A stretch of 64,000 bases of DNA from Nocardia sp. SYP-A9097 (GCF_009649815.1 NZ_WJIC01000029.1:1-64000); one strand, 5' to 3'. Numbered from the stretch's first letter, positions 36,333-45,868 are shown. The notes: a model not told the origin generated them from the letters alone. Numbers and translations are program-made.

Positions 36333-38024
36333 ATGGTGACGAATTCCGACCATGCCGACGAGCTGGCCGCCCCACTCGATTTACTACTGACCAGTTCGGC
36401 CATCGGTATCGGCAGGCGCATGCTGCCGAACACTTCGTGGAACCGGCTGGCCATAGAACTGGCACGCCGCCCCGGAGTGCTCGGCGCACACGCCTCCGAG
36501 CTGGGCCACGAACTGGTGGATATCGTGCGCGGCCGCTCGCAGCGCGCTCCGGTCAAGGCGGACAAGCGGTTCACCGATCCGGCCTGGCAGGGTAATCCGC
36601 TGCTCAAACGCAGTATGCAGGCGTATCTGGCGGCCACCGACACGGCCGAGAGCCTGCTCTCCGACGCGCATCTGGACTGGCGGGACGATCAGTGGATGCG
36701 TTTTGTCATCGACAATGCGCTCGAGGGGCTGTCGCCGAGCAATAATCCGCTGCTCAATCCGCTGGGCTGGAAGGCTTTGATAGATACCGGCGGGCTCAGC
36801 GCGGTGCGCGGGCTGCGACGCTTCGCCACCGATATGGCCGGTGCGCCAAGGGTTCCCGCCATGGTGGAATCGGATGCGTTCACCCTCGGAGAGAATGTCG
36901 CCGTCACACCGGGTGCTGTGGTGTTGCGCACCGAGGTGTTCGAGCTGATCCAGTACACGCCGCAGACCGCGCAGGTGCGAACTATTCCACTGCTCATGGT
37001 GCCGCCGGTGATCAACAAGTACTACATCATGGATATCGCGCCCGGCCGCAGCATGATCGAATACTTCCTGTCCCAGGGGCAGCAGGTGTTCGCCATTTCG
37101 TGGCGCAATCCCACTGCCGCCCAGCGTGATTGGGATTTCGATACCTACGGTCAGGCGATCGTCGACGCACTGGACGCGGTCGAACGCATCACCGGCTCCG
37201 AACGCACGCATTTGCAGGCGTCCTGCTCCGGCGGGATTCTCGCGGCTATGACCGCCGCGCATCTCACCGAGATCGGGCAGGACGATCGACTGGCGAGCCT
37301 GACGCTCATGGTCACCGTGCTGGATCAGGCCCGGGCCGGATTCGCCGCGGCCGCCATCGATGAGGAGACCGCCAAGATGGCGATCGCGGTCTCGGCGCGC
37401 AAGGGCTATCTGGACGGTCGCGCGCTGGCGGAGGTGTTCGCCTGGCTGCGGCCCACCGATCTGGTGTGGCGGTACTGGGTCAACAACTATCTACAGGGCC
37501 GCGCACCCGCACCGTTCGACGTGCTGTTCTGGAATGCCGACACCACCCGCATGACCGCGGCGCTGCACCGGGACATGGTCATGCTCGGCGTGCACAATTC
37601 GCTCACCGAGCCGGATGCGGTGCGCATGCTCGGCACACCCGTGGATCTGTCGCGGGTGACCGTCGACAGCTATGTGGTCGCCGGGCTCGCCGACCATATT
37701 TCGCCGTGGCAGGCGTGCTATCGCAGTGCGCGACTGCTGGGCAGTAAGGATCTGCGGTTCGTGCTCTCCACCAGCGGCCATATCGCCGCACTGGTGAATC
37801 CGCCCGGAAATCCCAAGGCCGCCTATCGAATCGGGCCCGCCGACCAGGCCGATCCGGACGCATGGGTGGATTCCGCAGCGCCGCAATCGGGTTCGTGGTG
37901 GCCGGACTTCACGGCCTGGCTCGCCGATCGCAGCGGACCGGACCGGGACGCGCCCGCCACGCTCGGGTCTCCCGAACTGCCGCCCTTGGACGCGGCTCCC
38001 GGCAAATACGTACTCACGCACTGA
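36333..38024 (+). CDS. phaC: Polyhydroxyalkanoate synthase (class I/II-type)
   Basis: The 563-residue protein has the PHA synthase lipase-like box ASCSGG, with nucleophile Cys298. Asp454 lies in GLADHISPW and His483 in STSGHIAAL, completing the catalytic triad. The N-terminal half contains the PhaC_N region, with LLNPLGWKAL. It polymerises (R)-3-hydroxyacyl-CoA into polyester at inclusion surfaces. AGGAGA precedes the ATG. It is followed at 10 bases by a MaoC hydratase and then a depolymerase-like hydrolase, a textbook PHA supply-synthesis-use set. Confidence 0.93.
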   Translation: MVTNSDHADELAAPLDLLLTSSAIGIGRRMLPNTSWNRLAIELARRPGVLGAHASELGHELVDIVRGRSQRAPVKADKRFTDPAWQGNPLLKRSMQAYLAATDTAESLLSDAHLDWRDDQWMRFVIDNALEGLSPSNNPLLNPLGWKALIDTGGLSAVRGLRRFATDMAGAPRVPAMVESDAFTLGENVAVTPGAVVLRTEVFELIQYTPQTAQVRTIPLLMVPPVINKYYIMDIAPGRSMIEYFLSQGQQVFAISWRNPTAAQRDWDFDTYGQAIVDALDAVERITGSERTHLQASCSGGILAAMTAAHLTEIGQDDRLASLTLMVTVLDQARAGFAAAAIDEETAKMAIAVSARKGYLDGRALAEVFAWLRPTDLVWRYWVNNYLQGRAPAPFDVLFWNADTTRMTAALHRDMVMLGVHNSLTEPDAVRMLGTPVDLSRVTVDSYVVAGLADHISPWQACYRSARLLGSKDLRFVLSTSGHIAALVNPPGNPKAAYRIGPADQADPDAWVDSAAPQSGSWWPDFTAWLADRSGPDRDAPATLGSPELPPLDAAPGKYVLTH

Positions 38025-38034
38025 AAGGTCTGTC

Positions 38035-38487
38035 ATGACAACACAACTCGATACCCCGGCCGATCTGCTCGGCCGCGCCGGACAGCTGCTCGGCGCCAGC
38101 GACTGGATCGAGATCATCCAGCCGCAGGTCGATCTGTTCGCGGAGGCGACCGGTGATCATCAGTGGATTCACACCGATCCGCGGCGTGCGGCCGCCGGGC
38201 CGTTCGGTGGCACCATCGCGCACGGCTATCTCACGCTATCCCTCGCGCCCGTCGTGATCGCCGAAGTCCTGGAGATCCGCGGGCTGACCGCCGCCCTGAA
38301 CTACGGTTTGAACAAAGTGCGGTTCCCGGCGCCGGTGCCGGTGGGTTCGAAGGTGCGGGCGATGGTGACACTCGTTGCCGCACAACAGAAGCCCTCCGGG
38401 GTGGAGGCGGTATTCGGTCTCACCTATGAGATCGACGGCGGTACCCGCCCGGCCTGTGTCGCCGATGTCGTAGTGCTCTACCCGTGA
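38035..38487 (+). CDS. MaoC-like (R)-enoyl-CoA hydratase
   Basis: A 150-residue hot-dog-fold hydratase. It carries the hydratase-2 motif: VDLFAEATGDHQWIHTDPRRA supplies the Asp and His, followed by FGGTIAHGYLTLSL. Members convert enoyl-CoA from beta-oxidation to (R)-3-hydroxyacyl-CoA, the monomer for PHA synthase. It lies between the synthase and the depolymerase-like gene, which supports a PhaJ role, and overlaps the next gene by four bases (GTGA). Confidence 0.92.
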   Translation: MTTQLDTPADLLGRAGQLLGASDWIEIIQPQVDLFAEATGDHQWIHTDPRRAAAGPFGGTIAHGYLTLSLAPVVIAEVLEIRGLTAALNYGLNKVRFPAPVPVGSKVRAMVTLVAAQQKPSGVEAVFGLTYEIDGGTRPACVADVVVLYP

Positions 38488-39320
38488 ATACGCCGTTGCC
38501 CGCCGACGCCGTCGAGCAACGGCTCATCGCCGTACTGGGACAACAGATCCGAGTGCACGTGCGATGGGGTTCCGGAGTGCCGCTGGTGCTTTGCAACGGG
38601 ATCGGGGCCGCGCTCGAGGTACTCGATCCGCTCGTCGCGGCGCTGGATCCGCGGACCACCGTGGTGCGGTTCGATGTGCCCGGTGTCGGCGGATCACCGA
38701 ATTCGCCACTGCCGTACGGGTTTCCGTATCTCGCTGCGGTGTTGCGAGGAGCACTGCACAAACTCGGAATCGATGAACCGGTCGATGTGCTCGGCCTCTC
38801 CTGGGGCGGCGCGCTGGCCCAGCAGTACGCGTTCCAGTACCCGCGCCGGTGCCGGCGATTGATCCTGGTCTCCACCGGCACCGGGGTGGTCATGATTCCG
38901 GGACGGCCGCGGGTGCTGCTGGAAATGCTGACCCCGCGCCGCTTCCTGGATCATCACTACGCCGCGCGTATCGCCGGCGAGCTGTACGGCGGCACCGCCC
39001 GCCACGATCCCGCGATTGTCGAGCGGCTGTTCGACCGGCAACTGATGGCCGGATCGCGGGTCGGCTACCTGCATCAATTACTGGCGGGTTCGGTGTGGAC
39101 GAGCCTGTTCGCGCTCCCACTCATCCGCCAGCGGACCCTGATTCTGGCGGGCACCGACGATCCGATCATCCCGATCGGCAACGCGCGCATCATGAACCGG
39201 CTGCTACCGCATTCGACGATGCACCTGCACATGGGCGGTCATGTCGATCTGATCACCGATGCGGGCGAACTGGCCCCGGTGATCGAAGCCTTTCGCGCCG
39301 AGCACGATTCGAGGAAATGA
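38484..39320 (+). CDS. Intracellular PHA-depolymerase-like alpha/beta hydrolase
   Basis: The 278-residue protein starts at a GTGA overlap with the MaoC gene. It has LVLCNGIGAALEVLDP, the box GLSWGG with the nucleophile Ser, a late GTDDPIIP with Asp, and GGHVDLI with His. The pattern resembles the intracellular medium-chain PHA depolymerase PhaZ of Pseudomonas. With PhaC and MaoC it would complete a synthesis-mobilisation operon. A general esterase is the alternative. Confidence 0.85.
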   Translation: MNTPLPADAVEQRLIAVLGQQIRVHVRWGSGVPLVLCNGIGAALEVLDPLVAALDPRTTVVRFDVPGVGGSPNSPLPYGFPYLAAVLRGALHKLGIDEPVDVLGLSWGGALAQQYAFQYPRRCRRLILVSTGTGVVMIPGRPRVLLEMLTPRRFLDHHYAARIAGELYGGTARHDPAIVERLFDRQLMAGSRVGYLHQLLAGSVWTSLFALPLIRQRTLILAGTDDPIIPIGNARIMNRLLPHSTMHLHMGGHVDLITDAGELAPVIEAFRAEHDSRK

Positions 39321-39331
39321 ACACCAGACCG

Positions 39332-40837
39332 TCATGAAGTCAGCACGGAGCGGATTCGATTGTTCGGGTCCACTCGGGTGCGGAGTTGGGCCAGGCGGGT
39401 GTGATTGGGGCCGTAGTAGCGGGACAATGGGTCGCCGGGCTCGAGGTAGTTGACGTACGCTCCGACCGAATCGGGTGCGAGGGTGGCGTGGGAGTCGGCG
39501 AGCCATGTCAGGGCGGCGGCGTGCGGAATCGGTTCGTAGGCACCCCATTCCACGATGGCGGCGTGGTCGCGCCAGGGGAAAGCCGTGGCGGTGGGAGACA
39601 GGTCGCGGATCGCGCCGTCGAGGGTATTGATCTGCACCCAGCCGGTGCCGCCGACGCTGGAGAACCGGGTGACGGACTCGAGCACCCGGCCGATGATGTC
39701 GGGGGTGAGGACGGAGACGATGTCGGAGCCGTTGGTGAAGGCGGCGCGCGGCTGATCGGCGGTGCCGCCCGCCAGATACAGGACGGTGTCCATGTGGCCG
39801 AGGGTGCGAGTGTCGGTGTCGGTGGGGGCGACGCCGATCGCCTCGGTGAGCGCGGCTGCGACGGTCTCGCCCTCGCCTTCGGGGCATACCAGCTGCATCC
39901 AGCAGCGTAGGCCGCCCGCGCCGTCGGCGTCCACGCTGATATTGGCCCATTGCTCGCGGTCCGCGGCCCGCAGCCACTCCTGCCAGCCGCTGATGACACG
40001 GTCCGCGTTCTCACCCGGAAAGGTCAGGCGCACCACATCTTTCGCGGTCGCCTCGATGGTTTCGAAGGTCAGCGAGGTGACAATGCCGAACAGCGGGCCG
40101 CCGCCGCGCAGCGCCCAGAACAGGTCCGGGTTGGCGGTGGCGGACACATCGGTGATGGTGCCGTCGGGCAGGACCAGCGTGGCGGCGGTGAGCCGATCAC
40201 AGGTGAGGCCGTGGGCGCGGGATTCCGGGCCGAATCCGCCGCCCAGGGTGAGACCCGCGACACCGACGCCGGGACACGAGCCGGCAGGCAGGCTCCGCCC
40301 GGACCGATCGAGTTCGCCATACACCTCATAGAGGGTGTGCCCCGGTGATACGACAGCCCGCCCGCCTTCGGTGCGTACGCCGCGCAACCGCCGCACGTCG
40401 ATGATCAGCGATCCGGCTGCCGTGGAAACCCCCGCATAGGAATGACCACCCGCCCGCGCCGCCACCTCGAGATCGTTCTCGGCCGCGAAACCGAAGGCCG
40501 TGGCCACATCTCCGGCATCGGCGACCTGCACGACAGCCGTCGGCGTCTCATTGTCGAAACGAGTGTTGAAAACCTCTTTCGCCACCGGGTATTCCAGATC
40601 ACCCGGCAACATCACCCGCCCACGCAGCTTGCCTTGCAACGCACGCCATTTCGGGTCGGCGCTGCCGGAGCCGGAACCCGAAGCGCTCCCCGAGGCACCC
40701 GTGTCACCGCCGAAGGATCCCGGGGCGGGCGCCGCATTGGAGGCAGACAGTCGAGTGGCCCCGGCGAAACCCACACCGGCGACCCCGATTCCGAGCGCAC
40801 CGCGCAGAAACAGGCTGCGCGAGAACGGGGGTCTCAC
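39332..40837 (-). CDS. Bicovalent FAD oxidase of the berberine-bridge type
   Basis: The 501-residue product begins with a Tat-like signal (SRSLFLRGALGIGVAG), although only a single Arg occupies the usual twin position. The PCMH FAD domain has ARAGGHSYAG, in which His forms one covalent FAD link, and SCPGVGVAGLTLGGG, in which Cys forms the other. The end YYGPNH and DPNNRIRS is the BBE tail. It probably oxidises an extracytoplasmic alcohol, sugar or amine. GTG start, GGAGAG upstream. It converges on the PHA operon with 11 bases between. Confidence 0.9.
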   Translation of the reverse strand: MRPPFSRSLFLRGALGIGVAGVGFAGATRLSASNAAPAPGSFGGDTGASGSASGSGSGSADPKWRALQGKLRGRVMLPGDLEYPVAKEVFNTRFDNETPTAVVQVADAGDVATAFGFAAENDLEVAARAGGHSYAGVSTAAGSLIIDVRRLRGVRTEGGRAVVSPGHTLYEVYGELDRSGRSLPAGSCPGVGVAGLTLGGGFGPESRAHGLTCDRLTAATLVLPDGTITDVSATANPDLFWALRGGGPLFGIVTSLTFETIEATAKDVVRLTFPGENADRVISGWQEWLRAADREQWANISVDADGAGGLRCWMQLVCPEGEGETVAAALTEAIGVAPTDTDTRTLGHMDTVLYLAGGTADQPRAAFTNGSDIVSVLTPDIIGRVLESVTRFSSVGGTGWVQINTLDGAIRDLSPTATAFPWRDHAAIVEWGAYEPIPHAAALTWLADSHATLAPDSVGAYVNYLEPGDPLSRYYGPNHTRLAQLRTRVDPNNRIRSVLTS

Positions 40838-41298
40838 ACCGCTCTCCGGCCGTCGTTCGAGATGCGGTGCGCCCGCGGGTAATTAGCTATCGCTATCAAG
40901 TTCGAGCCCTAACCTGTTCCCATCGGACCATGCCGCCTCAATTGATCATGGTTCACCGACCGTCCATTCGGCGAAACGTGTTCCAGGCGTGTCACCATCG
41001 GCACTGCGAACCCCCAGGTGAACGGCGACGTCGGTAGACCACGAGCGCCCCCTGACACCCAGCGCTCCCGGTCATTGCCGACGGGCTACCGAAAACCAGA
41101 GAACCCGGCATCTCCACCATGATCTGCGTCGAAATCGCCTGGGGCGCACTGGTGCGCGGCACCGCGCGGGTGTCTCCGCCCCGTCCCGTGCGCTGACGCC
41201 CTGTTCCCGCTGAGCGGAACTATTCCGAGATGCTTGCGCCGGCCTCGCCACGCCCCGGTAGAATTAGAATTGATTTCATTTCCGGGAAATGGGGTGGC
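40838..41298. other. Divergent intergenic region
   Basis: About 460 bases between the BBE oxidase and the IclR gene. No gene is supported. AT-rich patches at 40880-40930 (TTAGCTATCGCTATCAAG) and 41255-41290 (GAATTAGAATTGATTTCA style) suit promoters for the two divergent genes. GGGGTGG lies just before the IclR start. Confidence 0.4.
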
Positions 41299-42090
41299 AT
41301 GACCTCGATGCTGAGCTCAGCTGCCGGCGGCGAACACCTGGTGCCGCACTCGATGGCCGAGCGGATCACGGCGATCATGGATCAATTCGATCGGCCGCAT
41401 ACAATCCGCACGCTGGACCAAGTCACCCAGCGAACGCGGCTGCCCCGCTCGACGACGTATCGAATCCTGGAGCAGCTCATCCGACTTCAGTGGATCGACC
41501 GGACTTCGACCGGGTACCGGTTGGGTTGCCGCTCACTTGCGCTGGGCGGGCGGGAGAACGGCCATGGCGCACTGCGCACAGCGGCGGCGCCGGTACTGCA
41601 TGAGCTCGCGCTCCGCTCGAATCTTGTTGTGCACCTGGCTGTTCTGGACGGACCGGAGGTGTACTACCTCGACAAGGTAGGCGGGCGACCGGCCGAAGAC
41701 ATACCGTCGCGGGTAGGAGGGCGAGCGCCCGCGCACTGCACAGCCCTGGGCAAGGCGCTGCTCGCATGGCAAGCCCCCGAGTACATCGACTCGGAGTATC
41801 CGAATGGAGTCGAGCAGCGCACCTCGCAGAGCATCGGCGAGGTCGAGCGGTTACACCGCGAGCTCGGACGTGTTCGCGCGAGCCGCGGGCTGGCATTCGA
41901 ACGAGGTGAGTACGACAGCCGGATCGCCTGCGTCGGTGTGGCACTGCGCATTCCACACGGTGCCGTCGGAGCGATCTCGCTGGCGGGCGGCGTCGATATC
42001 ACGCTGGAGCGGGTGGCCCCGCTGATAGTCAGGTCGGCAAGGGCCATCGCCGACGCACTGTTGGAGAATCCCGGCCCATGGCCCGTATAG
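41299..42090 (+). CDS. IclR-family transcriptional regulator
   Basis: From ATG 41299 the product has 263 residues. The winged helix (about 20-85; DQVTQRTRLPRSTTYRILEQ) and the C-terminal ligand domain (about 90-255; SRVGGRAPAHCTALGKALLA, GVALRIPHGAVGAISLAG) are typical. It overlaps the following TetR gene by 13 bases, so the two regulators are produced together upstream of the steroid hydroxylase-like gene and probably respond to related aromatic or steroid metabolites. Confidence 0.92.
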   Translation: MTSMLSSAAGGEHLVPHSMAERITAIMDQFDRPHTIRTLDQVTQRTRLPRSTTYRILEQLIRLQWIDRTSTGYRLGCRSLALGGRENGHGALRTAAAPVLHELALRSNLVVHLAVLDGPEVYYLDKVGGRPAEDIPSRVGGRAPAHCTALGKALLAWQAPEYIDSEYPNGVEQRTSQSIGEVERLHRELGRVRASRGLAFERGEYDSRIACVGVALRIPHGAVGAISLAGGVDITLERVAPLIVRSARAIADALLENPGPWPV

Positions 42091-42692
42091 CCGAGGAGCG
42101 GCGTCCCGCGTCGCCGGTTTCGCCACGACAGCTGGCAGCCTGGAACCGAATGCTGACGGCCGCAGCGGATTTGGGCGCGACGACCGATCTGGACCGCGTC
42201 CAGATGACCGATGTCGCGAGATCCGCTGACGTTGCCATCGGCACCCTGTATCGCTACTTCCCTTCCAAGACACACCTTTTCGGCGCGCTATTCGAGGAGC
42301 GGGTGCTGCGGTTCGTCGACGAGCGCTGGTTGTGCGCGGGCGTCGACCCGATTGCCGATATCGGAACCAATATGGTCGAGATGAATCGGTCACTGTTGAA
42401 GACGCCGAACCTGTGCGCGGCAATGGTTCGATCCATTACCGCGGGCTATATGAAGGACGTGCCGAACGAACGGCCTTGGCTCGGTTCACAAGTCGCGCTG
42501 CACAAAGCCATTTCGGCGACGCTCGGCCTGCCCGCCGACGAGCGAGACGGCGTGCACGACAGCATCCAACTGCTGATCTACAGCTGGTGGGGGATCCTGG
42601 TGTCCAGCCTCAGCCAACGGGTCTCGCAGGATATATCCGAGCGACAACTACGTGTCGCGGCGTCGTCACTCCTACCCGGCCGTACCTACTAG
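42078..42692 (+). CDS. TetR-family transcriptional regulator
   Basis: A 204-residue TetR protein with helix-turn-helix MTDVARSADVAIGTLYRYFP (about 42-62), followed by KTHLFGALFEERV. The ligand domain (about 75-200) includes a YSWWGILVSSL helix. The gene overlaps the IclR gene by 13 bases and lies 153 bases before kshA. It is similar in plan to KstR-type regulators of sterol catabolism, but I cannot claim that subgroup. Confidence 0.9.
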   Translation: MARIAEERRPASPVSPRQLAAWNRMLTAAADLGATTDLDRVQMTDVARSADVAIGTLYRYFPSKTHLFGALFEERVLRFVDERWLCAGVDPIADIGTNMVEMNRSLLKTPNLCAAMVRSITAGYMKDVPNERPWLGSQVALHKAISATLGLPADERDGVHDSIQLLIYSWWGILVSSLSQRVSQDISERQLRVAASSLLPGRTY

Positions 42693-42845
42693 CCACCGCT
42701 CGGACGGGCCTGTTCGTGGCAGGTTTCGCACCGGCGTCAGCGCTACTTCAGTCAGTGAAATCGCTTGCCTGTCAACGTAGTCGGCGGTGTTAGAACCGAA
42801 GTAGTGCGGAGTTCACCGCATGCGATCACTCCGAGGAGGGTGAAC

Positions 42846-43991
42846 ATGACAATGGCGCAAGATGAGGTTCGCCGGATCGAGGCCGACGCGGTGCCGACCC
42901 GCTTCGCCCGCGGCTGGCACTGTCTGGGCCTGATCCGTGATTTCTCCGACGGCAAGCCGCATTCGATCACGGCGTTCGGAACCAAACTCGTCACATTTCG
43001 GGGCGGCGACGGACGACTCAACGTACTCGACGCCTACTGCCGGCATATGGGCGGTGATCTTTCCGACGGAGAGGTCAAGGACAACGAGATCGCCTGCCCA
43101 TTCCACGACTGGCGGTGGGGCGGTGACGGACGCTGCAAGCAGATTCCCTATGCGAAGCGGGTGCCGCCCCTGGCCCGCACGCGGGCGTGGACCACGCTGG
43201 AACAGGACGGGATGCTGTTCGTCTGGAACGACCCGGAGGGTAAGCAGCCACCCGCGGACATCACGATTCCGAGCATCGAAGGCGCCGGCAGCGACGAGTG
43301 GACCGACTGGCATTGGTACACCACCGTGGTGCAGACCAACTGCCGCGAAATCATCGACAACGTCGTCGACATGGCGCACTTCTTCTACATCCACGGTTCG
43401 CTGCCGACGTATTTCAAGAACGTGTTCGAGGGACACATCGCAACGCAGTACTTCGACGGCGTCGCTCGCACGGATCTGCCGGGTGCCGGGGAAGACTCGA
43501 CTGTGCTCGGAACCACTTCCGTCGCTTCATATTACGGTCCTTCCTTCATGATCGACGACCTCGTCTATCACCACCACGGAGGTGGTGAGCAGCAAACCGT
43601 CCTCATCAACTGCCATTACCCGATCGACGAGAACTCCTTCGTCCTGATGTACGGAATCATCGTCAAGAAATCGGCGGCGCTGCCCACCGAGGATGCAATG
43701 AAAACCGCCGTCGCACTCGGTGATTGGGTGAAGATCGGTTTCGAACAGGATGTCGCGATCTGGCGGTCCAAGACGCGCATCGACAACCCGCTGCTGTGTA
43801 CGGAGGACGGGCCGGTCTACCAGCTCCGCCGCTGGTACGAGCAGTTCTACGTCGACGCCGCCGACGTGCAACCGGAGATGGTGGATCGCTTCGAATTCGA
43901 ACTGGACACCACTCGGCCGACCGAAGCCTGGCACGAGCAGGTCCGGGAGAACATAGCCCGGCAGGCCGACGCGGAGAAGGCATCGTCATGA
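42846..43991 (+). CDS. kshA: Rieske oxygenase, 3-ketosteroid-9-alpha-hydroxylase oxygenase type
   Basis: From ATG 42846 (GAGGAGG upstream) the product has 381 residues. The Rieske cluster ligands are Cys65-His67 (AYCRHMGGDL) and Cys84-His87 (CPFHDWRWGG). The mononuclear iron site is in N172, D175, H178 and H183 (DNVVDMAHFFYIH). These stretches match KshA very closely, and the start PTRFARGWHCLGL is also typical. KshA hydroxylates C9 of 3-ketosteroids, opening ring B, and needs a reductase (KshB) not present in this window. Nocardia and Rhodococcus carry several kshA paralogues. Confidence 0.92.
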   Translation: MTMAQDEVRRIEADAVPTRFARGWHCLGLIRDFSDGKPHSITAFGTKLVTFRGGDGRLNVLDAYCRHMGGDLSDGEVKDNEIACPFHDWRWGGDGRCKQIPYAKRVPPLARTRAWTTLEQDGMLFVWNDPEGKQPPADITIPSIEGAGSDEWTDWHWYTTVVQTNCREIIDNVVDMAHFFYIHGSLPTYFKNVFEGHIATQYFDGVARTDLPGAGEDSTVLGTTSVASYYGPSFMIDDLVYHHHGGGEQQTVLINCHYPIDENSFVLMYGIIVKKSAALPTEDAMKTAVALGDWVKIGFEQDVAIWRSKTRIDNPLLCTEDGPVYQLRRWYEQFYVDAADVQPEMVDRFEFELDTTRPTEAWHEQVRENIARQADAEKASS

Positions 43992-44257
43992 CCGTCCATG
44001 CCGACGAACGGCTGCTCGACGGCCCCATGCTGCCGGTACGATGCCGCCAGTGTGGCGCGGAAGTCCTTGCCCGCAAGAGCAGTTGGGCACAGACGAGCGT
44101 GCAGTGGAACGCGGCGGCCATGGCGGCCTGCGTGGAACGCAGCACCGCAAGCGTGTTCTCCGCTCACCCGTTGCCACACTGTTCCCAGCTGCGCGAATCC
44201 CTCTGGACCGCAGCCGAATCCGGTGCGCTACCGGTGCTGGAACCACCGTCGGAGTGA
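43988..44257 (+). CDS. Small cysteine-containing protein coupled to kshA
   Basis: The ATG overlaps the kshA stop (ATGA). The 89-residue product has CRQCGAEV near residue 19 and more Cys at about 48 and 65, and a helical middle with Trp (SSWAQTSVQWNAAAMAACVE). It may be a small zinc-binding or iron-sulphur accessory protein of the oxygenase. I cannot name a family. Coupled translation strongly implies a role with the hydroxylase. Confidence 0.75.
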   Translation: MTVHADERLLDGPMLPVRCRQCGAEVLARKSSWAQTSVQWNAAAMAACVERSTASVFSAHPLPHCSQLRESLWTAAESGALPVLEPPSE

Positions 44258-44731
44258 CGCGGACGGCCTCAGATCCTCGCACCCCGAGGACTGGGGCCAC
44301 CCGGTCCTGACAGTGATAGCCATACCACCGCTATCACCGCGACGATTCATAAGAACTGGCGATTGTGGCGGGATCACTGTCACCGCACCAAGGTCTGTTG
44401 TGGCGGGGCAAGACAGCTTGAACCGTAGCTTCCTACCCTTAGCCGGAGTTGGTTGCCCTGCGAGGACACGCACGCGCGGGTGCCGCAACAGCCGAGGTGC
44501 TGACCGCCAATCCTCCAATCCGCATAAGTTAGCGGCGAGTCGCACGTCTTGTTCTTCTTTTGGCAATGTTGGTACCGCCACAGTGCAGAGAAACAAATAG
44601 GTCAACAGGCCGGGTTGGCCAGTTGTTCACCGAGATAAGGGCGCGCTATAGCCTGTCCTAATATTAACGTGGTCTCTCAACTGGAACCAGTTATAGCTTC
44701 CTGCCGATTTCCCCTGGAAGGACCTCGATAT
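44258..44731. other. Intergenic region with an inverted repeat
   Basis: No gene is supported over about 470 bases. It contains the inverted repeat listed separately (44313-44337). The stretch from about 44560 to 44700 is less GC-rich and ends with GGAAGGA before the broken hydrolase gene, so a promoter for that gene is likely. Confidence 0.4.
44313..44337. promoter_or_regulatory. Inverted repeat, possible operator or weak terminator
   Basis: GTGATAGC (44313-44320) and GCTATCAC (44330-44337) are exact inverted copies with nine bases between. It is 55 bases after the stop at 44257. The stem is not very GC-rich and lacks a T-run, so a regulator site is at least as likely as a terminator. Confidence 0.4.
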
Positions 44732-45662
44732 ATGACCCTCAGACAGCGCTGTCTGCGGATATCCCTGGCCGTCACCGTCCTGACGACGCTGGCCACCGCA
44801 ACAGCTTTCGCCGACGCACGGGAGACCGCGAAGGACTCACCAGCCCCCGGGTCCGTGAACGAGTATGTGGCACTGGGTGATTCTGGGCGGCGGACGTCGT
44901 GTCCAACCCCGACCTGATGACAACCCAGTACATTCCGGTGGGATGCACTCAGAGCCGGCACAATTTCGCGAAGCAGGTGGCCGCCGCCCTGGCGGTCACG
45001 ACGTTCTTCGACGCGTCCTGTGGCGGTGCGGTCACCGCCGATATGACCCACCCGCAAGAGGGTCCGCAATCACTCGCCGGGGCGATTCCAGCTCAGTTCG
45101 ACCACCTGACCCCCTAGACAGACCTGGTGACGCTGGCGATCGGCGGCAACGACGCCGGACTCGCCGACACGGTCATGGCCTGCCTGACGGTGAGTGCCGC
45201 TGCCACACCGTGCCTGGATTCCTTCGTCACCGGCGGCGGCGACCGGATGTCGGCGAATATCGCGGCCGCCGAGCCGAAGCTGGTCGCCGTGATCAACGGC
45301 ATCCGGGCCCGCTCCCCCACGCGCGGATCCTGCTGCTGAACTACCTGAAGCTCATCACCACCGAGGGCGGATGCTTCCCGACCATCCCGATCTCCGACCC
45401 CGACGCAATCTGGCTGGGGCACAAACTGATCGAACTGAACTCCATGCTCGCCCGAGTGGCGAACACGACCGATATCGACCTGGTCGACACCTACGCCACC
45501 AGCGACGGCCACGATGTCTGCCAGGCACCGGGTGTGCGCTGGGGCGAAGGCCTGATCCCCTTCAGCAGCACCCCCGTCGGCCCCGCCGCACCATTCCACC
45601 CGAACCAACTCGGCGCCAACCACCAGGCAAACAGCATCCTCGCTGTCCTCGGAGCACGCTGA
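44732..45662 (+). pseudogene. Secreted SGNH (GDSL) hydrolase, broken by two frameshifts and a stop
   Basis: Read across breaks, this is a secreted SGNH lipase-esterase. A signal peptide (LRISLAVTVLTTLATATAFA) is followed by the block I motif YVALGDS, block III GGND, and the C-terminal HPNQLG with the catalytic His. The frame shifts one base short near 44883 just after the GDS Ser, an in-frame TAG lies at 45115-45117, and a second single-base loss occurs in a C-run near 45316. The three protein blocks lie in order on the same strand. Either the gene is dead or the assembly has errors in homopolymers; the TAG argues for decay. Confidence 0.85.
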
Positions 45663-45868
45663 CCGCCTGAACACGGCCCCGACGCGCGCTTCGAAATGGC
45701 ATGACTATGACCTCGCCGACCGGATCCGCGCCCGTCGCGAAAACCGCTCGACCATGCCGTCGATACCACAAATATGGTTGCCGCACAGACGAATTGGCGA
45801 TTTGCACAAAAGGCATGGGCTCCGCGATGATCGCGAAGCTCAGGATCTCGAAAATGGGGAGTAATCAG

